This document shows, in pieces, positions 37,925-49,977 of a stretch of 64,000 bases of DNA. Origin of the DNA: Blasia pusilla (taxonomy: Eukaryota > Marchantiophyta > Marchantiopsida > Blasiales); NCBI GenBank assembly GCA_050084515.1, contig CM114272.1, forward strand, positions 49,166,001 through 49,230,000, in the 5' to 3' direction. Position 1 is the stretch's first letter. The number at the start of each line of letters is the position of its first letter. The notes under the pieces are model-generated. The model ran no database searches and was not told the DNA's origin. It was given only the letters and a program-made list of their open reading frames with translations. Made by a program: the position numbers and the translations under genes.

Positions 37925-38447
37925 GCATTTGGCAACAAATTTCTGAACGTGAGTCTCTTTGCCTCACCACCAATACTGTATATGGAGCAAATTGTATGTC
38001 CGCTTCACTCCAAAATGACCCAACTCCTCGTGGGCATGACCCACCAAACGTGCTCTCTGTGAAGGATGAGGCACTACACATACTCTATCATCCTCCCAAA
38101 CTCACAACACATGTGTTCCCTCCTACCGAAACCGTCTGGCTTGTTGTAGGATCTGATCCCACTCCCTAGCACCCAGTGTGCTCGCGATGCTGTCTGTACG
38201 CAGGTACTCCAAGACTACTCCATCATCGTGAATGTCTCGACCATCTGTTGTCTTCTCATCGGCCTTGGATTTAAGGACTCTCCATCAGACCTCGCCATCG
38301 AAGTCTCAACAATCTGGCTCTCCATAGCCAACAAGCCCAAATAGGCTGACGCGTGCCATCCCGACACCAAATCCTCATCACTATCTCCATGCCAACAAGC
38401 TCCAGTCGCATCTCGCTGACTCGGGCATGGGTTACGGCTCAAACCAT

Positions 38448-39897
38448 CTACATCCTAGTTGATGAACGTCCTAGGCTATGCAACAACAGAACCGTTTTTG
38501 CAAGCTTCCCTGTAAGCTTGTCGGACTCCATCAACCACTTAAGTGGCTGATGACCAATAATAATGGTAAAAGGGTTGCCGAATAGATAAGACTTGAAATG
38601 CACGACAACCCACACTGCAACTAAGCACTCACCCTTATACGAGCTATACTTTGCCTCTGCAATGTCCTTTGAGCGACTAGCATAAGCCACTATAAACTCT
38701 CTATCCTCATCGTCATGTTGGGTGAACAGGGCTCCAAGCCCCAACATGCTCCAATAGGTATGCAACTAGAAAGGACGCCCCTTGATTGGTCTCCTCAATA
38801 TAGACGTGAACGTCAATCTGTCCTTGAGTAGCTAAAATTCTCTCTCTTGCTCATCCCCCTAGTGCCACTTGTGATCCACCTTCATCAGCAAGGTTAGCGG
38901 CTTTGCAATCGAACTAAAACCCTTGACGTACTGTCGATAGAAGTTCGCCAATCCCATGAATCCACGAACTCGACTCACATCTGTAGGGCGTGGAATGCTT
39001 GAAATAGCCTCTACCTTCATCTGATGCATACCAAGGCCACCTAGGTATATGGTATGACCCAGGTACTCAATTTGGTCGTAGAAGAACTTGCACTTGCCTG
39101 GATGTAGCTTTAGACCATATAATTGCAATCGTCAAAACACCTCTAGATACTGCTCATGCTCCTCAACCGTGGCACTCAAGACTATGATGTCATCAATTTA
39201 ACACCTAGCAAAATCCACACCTCCCAAGATCCTATCCATGCCCCTCTAAAACTCAACCAGGGCCTTCTTTAACCCAAATGGTAAGAACCGCCACTAGCAC
39301 AAGCAATCCTTCCCGTGAGGATCAATGCCCCAAAATGCGGTCTTCTGCCTGTCCGCCAATTTGATAGGCAGCTGATGGTATCTGGCTCAAAGATCTAACA
39401 AATTGAAGACCTTTGCATGCCCAATAACATCAAAGATTTCCTCAGGGGTGGGCATGGCATACCTATCGAACTTGTCTGCCGATTGATAGGTTGGTAATCT
39501 CCACACATCCGCCTATCCGTCCAGTTGCCATGCACATCCTTCTTGGCGGGCATGAGAGGGCAGATGCATACTCTCCATGCAACATCTCCACTAGTTTTGC
39601 TCCAACCAAGTCGTGGTTCCTACTCTGAATCAGAGCCCTCTCCATATCACTATACTTGTAGGATTGTCGCAAGATCGGCGTGTGACTCGAAAACTCAATG
39701 CGGATGCATGGACCCTTTAGTGCACCCACATCATGCATACTAAATGCAAAATAACTCCTATAACTCCTCAGGAACTGATGTATCCGGTGTCGCTCTCCTC
39801 TTGTCAACTTAGGGCCTGTATTTGGCTCCCAAATCTCCATCGTGACAACGGTAGGACTCTTTGGCGTGGAGGTGATGGTTGCTATGGTGCAACCCAT
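38448..39897 (-). pseudogene. D1 reverse transcriptase and RNase H
   Basis: Fragments on the minus strand are RT start (39897-39463), RT thumb YGLKLHPGKCKFFYDQIEYL (39128-38859) with VRGFMGLANFYRQYVKGF, and RNase H FIVAYASRSKDIAEAKYSSY with GHQPLKWLMESDKLTGKLAK (38765-38448). The RT active-site region near 39195 reads IDDIIVLS. All are closely related to the intact RT-RNase H frame of D2. Confidence 0.88.
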
Positions 39898-40064
39898 CTT
39901 GAATATTAGAACTCGACTGCTCCTCTGCAGCCAACTTTAAACTTTGATCTCCTCCGCGTGCAGTACCCGCAACCACGCTCGATGTTGTGGCTATAATCTC
40001 CAACCATATATGCAAAAAATCCCAAGAAGTCCAAAGGATGTCTCCCCCGATCACCCCTAGTGTG

Positions 40065-41483
40065 TCAATCTCCTTGAGTCTCGCCCCAAGCCACTGCCTC
40101 AACCGTCTCGATAGGCATGGGGCTCACCAATGCAACAACTGTGATCTGTCGCATCCGCAAACGACATTCCTCAACTACTCCTAAGTTGAAAATCCATGTT
40201 AAGCAGTTCAAGTCCATTGCCTGACCCAAGACATGATGTCGTGATGCCTCTAATAGTGACGGTATTTCCGTCACTCCTATGGGGAATCCCATCTCTAACT
40301 CTCACTCATTGGCCTTGGGCTCCATCAACCGCTGTACCTGGTCATCCCAAACCAAGCCAGGCTCGGCCTTCTTGAATGCATAGGAAGCGGTAAAACTCAC
40401 CAATGTGGGAAAGGGTGCTCATGGCATGCCTATCTTGTTGATCACAGTCAACGAAAGGTCAATCATTGTGTCTTACTGCTTGTGATCGACGATTTGGATC
40501 CAGAATAGAATCCACCAACAACTGGGAGAGGCGCTCTACTCTCACATACGCCCTCCATAACACCTCATGTGGCACAAAGTTGGTCCACCAAAGACGCAGA
40601 CGATGTGCTCGTGAACCACACTCGCCGCATCCAACAACATTGCTGGGCTGATCCATGCGCACACCTGATATGTACTCGTCACCACGTGGGACCTCGAATC
40701 GCCCTAAATTGGCACATTCTCTTGAATTTATGGTGGAGAACGTGTACGCGACCGATGCTCCTTCAAGTATCACAAGATCCGCATCATCTCCCAAAACAAT
40801 CTGGACAGAGAGTCAACTAACTGGCTATCTCGTCCAACACTCGATTCGCCTTGACATGGCCAACCTGCAATGACCAAATCTATGGTCCCTACGCGCTCCA
40901 AGTCTTGCACCCCCAACAATGAAAACTCCCTCAGTAGGCAACTTTGGTAACCCTGGATGGCGGACATAGACAACAAGTTGGGATATCGGAGGCATAATTG
41001 CGCCACATGGTGAAGTGAAGTGCACCTTGCAACATCATCAATCTCAACATACACGTATTATTGCACATGCACTCCTGCATGCAAAACAAGAGCTAAGTCA
41101 GTGTTGATCCCTCCAAAGAGATCCAACACGCGCATACCCTCCTCTCGGATGCACCACACAATTGGGATGGTGTCCAAAGGGGTCATAGTAGCACTCTTGG
41201 CTGCCTTGGGTTCCTCTAACCCGTCACGCTCTGGTGCAAATGCCTCACTCCATGCCGTCTGCACATGTTCATTAGCTAAACGTCGGAGTTCCTCACTCGA
41301 GCACCACAACGGCACCTCTCCTCCACGGAATGATGCGGCTACCATAACACTCCTCTCCCTAGAAGTGTCAGGCGTGGGGGTGTCCTCTGCATGGACATGC
41401 CCCTCAATTAAATCAGAAGGCCACGTGATGACGTTGTTAAATGTTGTGAAAGTGGTCATCTCCCCTGGCCGTCGCTTAATCAC
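40065..41483 (-). pseudogene. D1 C5-cytosine DNA methyltransferase (DNMT3-like), broken
   Basis: Catalytic motifs appear in order. Motif I VLDLFGGINTDLALVL is near 41110. Motif IV LVIAGWPCQGES (catalytic PCQ) is near 40860. Motif VI ENV is near 40725 in a shifted frame. The RAHRLRLWWTNF block is near 40580. Motif IX/X (GFPIGVTEIPSLLEASRHHV and LGQAMDLNCLTWI) lies at 40292-40200. The AHR-R--W and GFP..T...R..LG blocks resemble DNMT3 more than MET1 or CMT. Frameshifts and stops separate the motifs. It matches D2 residue by residue in most blocks. Confidence 0.85.
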
Positions 41484-41537
41484 TCCATCCGTGAACGGAA
41501 CGAATAATGAACAAAGTTGTCCATCACCAGACTGCCA

Positions 41538-42344
41538 TCATGGTCTATAAGACGCTGACTCCTCATAGTAATCCAGGGAAACCCCCATCAGGTTTAACAT
41601 TGCTCCACCAACCAAGATGTCGTAGGACTCTACGTTGGTCACTATCGCCTTGGCTCGCACCACGGACTCATCGATAGGATGTTCAGGGCGAATCCTCATC
41701 ACGACCTCCAGTTGGGTGATAAATTGTGTGGTACTCGCTCCACCCAAGGATGTCTATATTCGAAATGGACAACGCTCCACATCGGCTCTCGTGAAGCCCA
41801 ATCCTCTAAATGTCGCTTTTCCCAACATCAAGGGTTGCGCTCCCAAATCCAACAGGATACGATGCGAAAAAAAAACTCTACCTCCTAGACTCACAAACTG
41901 GAAGACCTCTTCCCGGTTATCCAGCAACACAACACCAAGAGAAGCCATGGCACGCTCTATCGCGGGTCTAGCGGGCATCTCCGCCATCCTTGCACCTGCA
42001 ACCTGCCATGAATATGAGGTCGATGGCCCGAGCATCGGCTCCAAGAGCAGGTCCATTACCTCCTATGCAATCACCTCTGAACGTGATGCAAGAACTCCAT
42101 CTCCATGCTCACATAGCATAGCGGCTAGTAAAAAAACCTCGGCAAACGTACCTCCCAACGTCATAACACCGGAAGCAGAAAACATCGGAGCACTGTACAC
42201 CATCGTGGCCGCCCCCAACATTGTGCTCAACACATGCTCCTCCCGAGCATCATCAATAGGAGTTGTCGCACTCGCTTCTCCCATTGCCCTCCGTTCCTGC
42301 ACACCAACAACATCAACTCTACGGGAACTCTGATCAAGACCCAT
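41538..42344 (-). pseudogene. D1 retropepsin-like protease region
   Basis: The frame at 42056-41754 contains RILLDLGAQPLMLGKATFRG, where DLGA sits at the position of the retropepsin D-T/S-G-A motif. The following frame (41747-41538) has ESYDILVGGAMLNLMGVSLDYY, like the C-terminal strand. Both blocks recur in D2. Confidence 0.7.
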
Positions 42345-42693
42345 TCGATGGAGTCCTCATTGGCTGAGACAACGTGAAAGATAGAGGAAGCATGGTCTGT
42401 TTCTTGGCTTCCCCTCTCTATGGATCCAGCTCTACGGCGGCTCCATGTGTAACAATAGCGGCTTACTCCAATTGGATAGTCGTGCACATCTAGCCAGGAT
42501 CCTCCATGTCTCTGGCTGCTCCATAAGACGTCGATGCCACAGATTCGGCATCGGGTAACCTCAATGCCATAGCGGCAATCTATTGCTGTAGTTGCTGTAT
42601 TTGAGCAGCCATCCCACCCTCACGCATAGCGTCTCCCTCAACGCGTCTAGGTGGTGGAACTCTACCTCCTCCATGGGCAACTCCACCAACCCC

Positions 42694-43090
42694 TCAGGAA
42701 ACTCGAGCTCCTCGTCCCCTAACGGGACCACCTGGTGCATGAGCTCTAGGCCCAACCAGATCGGCAACTCGCTCTGGTGCTCTCTCTAGCCCTCGATCCA
42801 CACGTAACTCACGGTGTAGGCTGAAACACCTAATGCGTGTGTGACTGTACCTCCGACAATAGTCACAGTAATAACCTCTTGGTGCAGCACCATCTCCTCC
42901 TCCATGCTGAGGCACGCATCCATGACCTTGACGAGTGCAATCGTGTTGGTGATGGGCTCCACCATATGCCTAACAAATAACCGCAAGCTACTCTCAGGTC
43001 CACCACCTCATCTCTCAAAGTCCAGAAAGGACGTCGTGATGACCCTCGTGCCTCTCTCACACGATCACTCTCAATCCCGTGAGTAATCAC
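42694..43090 (-). pseudogene. D1 gag C-terminus with CCHC knuckle
   Basis: The zinc knuckle CDYCRRYSHTRIRC (C-x2-C-x4-H-x4-C) is near 42855. A block reading VEPITNTIALVKVMDACLSM (42960-42900) aligns with the gag segment of D2. The N-terminal gag is not recognisable. Confidence 0.7.
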
Positions 43091-45782
43091 TCAATCACTC
43101 AAACTAAACATGCGGCACCCACTCTCTCTCCACTGAGACGTGTGTTGTGCGGCAACAAGCGGCGTGGTGCAGCAATTGGCTACTGTCCTATCATCTCATT
43201 GATAGGACATACCCTCAACTCTGGATATCCCACATAGGTCTATGTCCCCTAAACCCACATATCAATGATGCTCTCAGCATCTGCATAAAACCCAATTTCC
43301 CAAATAACTACCCAATACGCGGAAATCCCTAACACATGCAAGGAAAAAGACCAGAATGGGTAACCTGACAAAAAATGTTGATGTCGCTCCTCAACAACTG
43401 CAAGCCTCGATCCCAACTTGGTCGTAAAGACAAACTCTTCCAAATAGCAAGTCGTACTCCTTTGGTATTGACGATGCTCAAATCTCCTCGATGTGTGGTG
43501 TGGGTCCAGCGGTACGATGCGGCACTTATGGCACGGAACGGCTACAATCGGCACGGCACCGGGTAATGGGATGCGGCACTCAACGGCATACCCTCCTCAA
43601 CAACAAAACATGCTCTGCCCCAATGATGGTACGGCTCCGCAATCGAGACGGTGTTGTACGGCCACAAGTGGCATGGCGGGGCAATCGGCGGCGCCTTGCG
43701 GCTATGAGCGTCACGACACGGTACTCGATCGTCGTCGAGCGGCTACCTCTCATGACATAGCAAAGCGGAAAAGAAACTACGACCCCATCAATCCAAAAAG
43801 GTCACATGTCATCGTTGAGCAGCCAACACGTAGGTAGTCGACGTGCCACAATTGATGATCGAATGTGCCGGCGGCGGCCAAACAAATAGGTGGCGGTGGC
43901 GCAATCACTTAAGCAACGGCTGTCATGATAGACCGTCCACTTAGCAACGGTGATGAACACAAACTGACGGTGGCAACGGCACTTGATGGCGTTGGTCCAT
44001 GCAAACGGAACTAGACGGAAGTGGAGATGGCGTCAGCCCAAAGGACGGCCATCCGTGGACGGAAGCGCGGGGGCTGGATGGATGGAAGCGCGACCAGCTG
44101 AGCAGCGGCTAGTTCAGAGGCACCGGCGTAGCAGGTGCGATGTGGCAGAAGGGCAGGGTCCACCGGGAGGCACGGCCGAAGCCTCCGAGGGCACGCAATG
44201 GCGACGACTATGGCTCGACGCGGCTGCAGTGGCAGCGTTAGCCCTAACTGCGTGCGGTGCGCGGCGGCTGCACTCGCGGTAGCGACTCAACGGCAGATGA
44301 GGTCGGGACGAACAACCGAAGTTGGGAGCAGGCTACGGAAAAACGGCAACAGCACTCCCGCCGACGCACGTTCAACGCGGCAGGGGCAGTTAGCCGCCTA
44401 CGCGGCAGTCGGTCGGAGTAGGGTGCGCGGAATCGCGGCCGTGGGACTACGTAAGGCGCAGTAGTGGCCGGGAAGCGTCGGGTTAGGGCCGGAGTAATAC
44501 AACATCGTAAACGCGGGCGCGGCTGCACACGCGACAGAGCCGCGACATGGCTCTCACGGGATACAAATGAGGGGACATAGATAGCCAAGAAAAACTTCAA
44601 AAGGGGTCAAAACCGGCCGGGAGGAGAAAGAAGGGGGCCTTACCCCTTAAAGACCAAAATCACCAACAGCAACACAAACAATATCAGCAACATCTAGAGA
44701 GCTATGATTACTACTAAGAGGGCCTCTAGCATTGGCGTCTCCAACCGCCTGAGCCCGCCGCAAAAGCCCAATTCTTTGGGCACGCTGCAAAGCTATGGAG
44801 ACCCGTTGCCTACAACAAAATATCGCAGTGGCCGAAAGAAGGACAGTGGAAGCGGGAAGCTCCGACTCACATGGTCGGTTCGTCTCCACACTAGACGATT
44901 AGGGTCGGCCCACCATCTGAGGACAACGGCGGCTTCATGGCAACTTCCTACTAGCCAACAGCGGCTTCTAGCGGCAAACGGACGGGACGGCAATACAGGC
45001 AAAACTTGACGAAACACGGGAAGAGGCCCAACCACGATTCCCCCTCCCCAAATTTTATGTTTTGGACTAAAAAAACCCCAAAATTGCTCAAATATTTCCC
45101 ACTACTTGCACCAATTGTGGGTCAATTCCTCTAAATTTATTTTTCACTCAAATTCTACCTCCAAATGGCAGCTTCACTTGTCTGGTCCTCTAAAAGTAAT
45201 TGATGTTTACCTTCTACGTCCCACATAAGGAAGTAACTAAAGAACTTGGAAATTTCACTCACAACTTCGAACGATGGCTATGACAGCCCACAAAAACTGT
45301 CATAACTTCACACTCAGATGATGAAATTGCACACCGTTTCTTCAAAAGCGTACAAAACTTTCAGATCTACAACTTCATCAATTGGTTTTATCATTTTACC
45401 TTCCAACAAAAATTGACAAGGATTGTCATGCAGCCCAACGTCTCTTCTCACATAAATTTTGGCAACGCTTCCGTGCTGATTTCTCCCAACGAAAATTGAA
45501 AACCTGTGAACACAACAACCAGCAAGCTACAAGGTACTCTTGAGAGCACCGGTATGGGGCAACCCGCCCCCATACTCAATTTCTGACCAAATTTTAGCTA
45601 CGCTTCCGCATGCCATTCTTCACACGAAGAATCAAACAATAAAACAGCAAACGGAGCAGCTCTTGCCCCCATGAGCACTCCCATGAGCCGTTGAACATGG
45701 AACACGGTCCCCAACCTGCACCAACAATGAGTGACCAGCAAGCTCATCCATTGAAACTCTCTCACTCTTTCATTCTCTCTTT
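43091..45782. other. Noncoding DNA right of D1, GGC-rich in the middle
   Basis: 43500-44560 is rich in degenerate GGCACGGC/GCGGCAAC motifs and is GC-rich; open frames there look compositional. 44560-45782 is ordinary noncoding sequence. This may be the 5' leader of D1, but no primer binding site was found. Confidence 0.4.
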
Positions 45783-46286
45783 GTAAATCGATCAAATCTC
45801 TCACAAGGTCTCACACCAATCTCTCCATGGTGTGCACTCTCTCTCATGTCAACCCAAAACCACTCTCCTAATGAGAGGCTTGGGTTACACACACAAGGCA
45901 AGGAGGACCATACCTCTGCCGCCTCATGCCAAGAGGTTCAACAAAGAGAGAATGAGCTCTCAAACTCTCTCTCTCTTGGAGGTATATCCCCTTCCCTCTC
46001 CCAAGCTCTCTCCTCCGTAACCTATGCTCGCGGGTCACCTCCTTGGCTCTTGACCTGTTGTAGCGGGTTAAGGGCCACTTCCCATAATGGAAAGTCAATT
46101 ATACCACAAACCATAACTTACCCGAAATAGTAAGTTCCTCAATATGGCTCCAAATGAGCTGAAACGAAGGGAAAACGTGATCTCGCAAGTTACCCGTGGC
46201 CTCATCAGGTCATCCTCGACCTCCTAAGGCTATCCTCTAGTATCTTTCAAGGCACTCTACTAGATCTTTCTGATCTATCCTAAAAA
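45783..46286 (+). repeat. R1 repeat, right copy, uninterrupted
   Basis: This ~500-bp copy spans the junctions that chromovirus 1 and the CACTA element interrupt in the left copy, so it shows the pre-insertion sequence. It starts GTAAATCGATCAAATCTC and ends near CTATCCTAAAAA. Confidence 0.85.
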
Positions 46287-46954
46287 TTTGTGATAGTATT
46301 GTAAGACAGAAGTTTAACGAACATACAAGTGGCTCCTCTGGCCGATTGTAGACGGGGATCGAAAATGTTGGCGAATTCGAGAGCCTTGGCCCCCCCTAGG
46401 TACGCCATAACGGTCCCATGTAACCTGATTTGAGTCCCACCGCCTTCCTCGGCAGTATACCTTGTACGCTCTGCAATGTGACACCCATCCAGTATCAATA
46501 TGTGCTCCGTCCTTGGTAATACCATTATGGAAATCGCAGAGGTAGTAGGAATCCAACATGTCTGAGAGAAGAAAAGAAGCCCGCCAGACTGCCTCTTAAG
46601 TTGGACCAACAGGGAAAGAGTCCGATCAGGCAATCTGTCGGAATCCGACAAGTTGCCTGGAAGTGGTAAAAAGGTGTTGTCGTCAAAAAGTGATAACTTG
46701 CAAGCAGGAGAAATCCGACGGTTTGCAAAATAGAAGTCCGCGGAGTTCATAGACGATCACATTCAAAAAGACAAAAAATGTTCAGCAAACTTTTACAAGC
46801 ACCACCATTGTTCAAAAAAATCATCTCCTTTATAGCATCCGAAAAAAACTCGGAACTGTACATTTGATCTATTCTATGAAATCTTTTGCCTCATCATCAA
46901 ATAGCTCCCTATTCCAAACGCTGCAATCAAGCTGGGTCCTTGAGTTCTTTGAAC
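46287..46954. other. 3' flank of the ParB-like/methyltransferase gene
   Basis: One degenerate copy of the gene's palindrome lies at about 46631-46656. Minus-strand frames at 46280-46750 have no known motif. A further 3' exon cannot be excluded. Confidence 0.4.
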
Positions 46955-47441
46955 TCACTCGTCATCGTCCGAGAGCTCTTGCAAAATAACTTTCGGCCTT
47001 GCCCTCCCGATTTTCGGAATCGTTGGAAGTGACGATGGAGTCACTACCAATGGTGGGTCTGGAACTGGAGCTCTCGGCTTCGGTGGAGAGTTGTACGCCC
47101 CAACGAGCCTTTTGTATTCTGCCTTTGCCTCCTTGCAAAGGTCAAACAATTCCTGCCTTCCCTCGAGGCAGAGAATGTTCCTGCCACTCTGCCATGCGCC
47201 TTTGATACTTGCCCCTAAAAGTCCCACTAAGTCGAACACCAAGTCACCCTTGCATCAGGGTTGGCAACTTTTCCCTTCCTCCCAAAAGTGGGGTACCGTC
47301 TTGCATGTAAATTCCCGGGGGGGAATTGAACAAACTATCTAAGCTATACCCATCTGAGCATAGATCCACAAGATCCGGGATCTTGAACACCTGGAAATTG
47401 TGCTCGGGCCGAACGAAGCAGTAAACGTAGGAGTGGTCCAT

Positions 47442-47948
47442 CTGTAAAGAACCACATTGGAAACAATGTCAGCAACAAGAAATAATGTGCAACACGTCAC
47501 CAAAGAAGGCTTGACCCTAGAGAACTTTTTTCAATTACTAACTTTGGAGCAACCTGTCGGAGTCCGACGGGTTATTTTGTCCCTAACCAACCCGTCGGAA
47601 GGCGACGGGTTGGTGAGGGACGGGTTGGCTAGCCTAGAGCAGCCCATGCTTGGCTAAGAGCAACCCGTCGCTTTCCGACGGGTTGCAACTTTCCGGAAAC
47701 ACAAGGAAAAACCAAAAGCAACAGCAACCCGTCTGGTTCCGACGGGTTGCAAGTACACCATGGTTTTCCCTGTGTTTCTGGGAAAGATTCAACCCGTTGG
47801 AAACCGACGGGTTGCTCTTAGCAGAGCATGGGCTACTCTAAGCCAGCAACCCGTCGCCTTCGACGGGTTGCTCATAGACAAAAACATCAGAGATATACTA
47901 TCTGAAATTCACACGCATTGAGATTATACTAAAGGAATTGAGATTTAC
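47442..47948 (-). other. Intron 2 of the ParB-like/methyltransferase gene, with nested palindromes
   Basis: On the minus strand the donor is CGG|GTAAATCTC and the acceptor TTTACAG|ATGG. The 507-nt length is a multiple of three and joining keeps the frame. It contains six copies of the palindrome family, at about 47549, 47587, 47660, 47724, 47790 and 47846. The segment 47630-47845 also folds on itself: AGCCCATGCTTGGCTAAGAG pairs with the complementary sequence near 47815-47835, so small palindromes sit inside a large imperfect hairpin. Confidence 0.8.
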
Positions 47949-49977
47949 CCGAATCTGACTCGTCGCGGATCGGAGTGGGTACTCATTTTTTATGATCCAT
48001 GATTGGGCCGTCCTCCACTTTAGCAACCTCTTGACGCATTGGAGGTTGAAGAGCTCGTCCTCGCTCCCTCCAGTCAACACTAAGAAGCAGCCCCTGTCAC
48101 TCAGATAGGCGTCTGCAAAGGAGAACAATAGCGCGATTTGGTCATAAGAGAGCGGCACATTCCACTCAGGTACCCCGTCCGACGGATTCTCGCCCCACAG
48201 TCGCAACCCCGAGGGCAGATCAGCGATCAAGAGATCCACCGCAACCTCTTCAACCACTCCATTCACCGTCCAGGAAACGTGCCCGTTTCATTGGAGCTTC
48301 CGTCCCAACGTTGTCAATTTATCAATGGCTAGTGTCAACGCTTGAGAACTGAAGCTTTTCAGCTCATCCAGTAAAGGAGTGAACTGAAGGAGGACGCTTG
48401 TCCGGGTCGTTGTTTGTCTGTGTCTTCCCAAGGATGATGGACTGTATTCTCCTTGTGACAACCCTGGCATCTCTCGCTTCCGCTTGTCCCGAGTCTGCGG
48501 ACGGCTTGTCGGGGTCTCTATGACCTCAGACTCTGGTGGGGTTTTTTTTGCCAAGGACCTGGTCCGACCCTCTCTCCCCGCTCGTCCGAACGATTCCTCC
48601 TCTGGCCTTGAATCTTCAGCCTCTCTTTGGGAAGACTCGGCCTCGGAAATTTTCCCTCCCCTCGCCTTGCCTTTGAGACCCGCTGTGGATTTGTCTTTGG
48701 CTATGCGGACCTTGGAAGCCAACTCAGCTATCTCATGGGCTTGCTCTTCCGCATCTCCTCCGAAGAAGTCTTCAGGGTGCACAAAATTGGGGATGTCGTC
48801 TTGTCCTGAGGCCACTGCATCATGAAGCACTCGTGAATCCTTATCAGTGATGTCTTCAGGGTCATTGAAGTCAAGCCTAATGGGGCAATTCTCCACCTCC
48901 CTATCGGACATGTGGTGCCCAATCTCCATGTCATACATGGAGAATGTCTCTCCATCAGGCGGCGAAGCCCACAATTTCAAGGCTGCCGGTAATTTTCCGT
49001 AGGTACCTGCATTCTCACACTGGACGAGGTACCTGAAGACCATCCGTTGGGCAGCTTTTACTTGAACTGAATCGGCTGTCTGCTCCTGTAGATCTCGCTT
49101 CTTCTTTGCTTGATCCTGTTTGTTCCCCTCGATTTCTTCGTCAAGCTCTACCTGAGGGAGGACGCAAACCTTGAACATTGTCTTGAATCCTGGGTTTTTG
49201 ATTGGCTTGTCCCGGATTTCGTCAAGCCAAACCTCGAAATCTACAGAACTTTCCAGGTTTGCTTCATCCGGAATGGACTCTAATCTTCTGAGCTCCGCTT
49301 GCAAACCGTCCAGCACGGACTTCCCGATAACCCGCAACGCATCCCAGAACGACCATTCGCGTAGCTAGTGGGAGATCACTGGATTGGACACACCCAGAGG
49401 ATGGTGTGCCGCCCTCTTCTGGGCCTCTGTGCCCTTGAGACTGATTTTCATCAGTCGGATCCTCCTAAACTCGCTAATTCCGGATAACGCAAACCGATGC
49501 ACGCGATCCAGGGACACTTTCTCCCCAATCCGGCCTTGCGGATCTTCATCCCTTTTTCGCCGGCGCTTGATAATCGCCTTCAGCTCCTTGTAAAACTCCG
49601 GACCAAGTCCGAGGTTGAGAATGCTGATGTATCGTTGCATCTTGCTTGCCGTGTATTTCGTGGCTGCAGATACTGCAGCTTGGATGAATTTTGCGCGCTC
49701 AGACCCATATACTTTCTCTCTCTGCTTCAGCTCCAGTGCAGCGCTCTTCTTCGCGGCCTGTATCTTCGACCAGCAAAGGATGGTTACGGCTGCATCTTGG
49801 GAAATAAACTTATTTGCCCAAGTTTTCTTCTTTATTTGTGCACCCTTTGCAAGCATCTGATTTACCAGGGCGTCGCCCAAGAACCCCTTGTACTCTGCCG
49901 GGTGCGTCGTAAGCACCTTCTTCACCCGATCGCAGTCCTGGATCCAGTGGTGGGTGACATTCCCCTCCGATACAATC

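Larger units (their letters stand above)
35775..43090 (-). mobile_element. D1: gypsy-like element with DNA methyltransferase and PHD finger (degraded)
   Basis: The minus-strand order is gag C-terminus with zinc knuckle (~43090-42700), protease (~42056-41538), C5-cytosine methyltransferase (41483-40065), RT (~39897-38860), RNase H (~38765-38450), integrase (37924-37510 and 36440-35931) and PHD finger (35930-35775). It shares the gag-protease-methyltransferase-RT-RNase H order with D2 at 56748-62074, so the architecture is heritable rather than chance. Stops and frameshifts are scattered throughout. Its LTRs are not proven; R1 lies on both sides in the same orientation and is a candidate. Confidence 0.85.

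Noticed and set aside
43493-44600. Arg/Ala-rich ORFs on both strands
   Set aside because: They follow from the GGC-rich degenerate repeat composition; frames on both strands are equally open.
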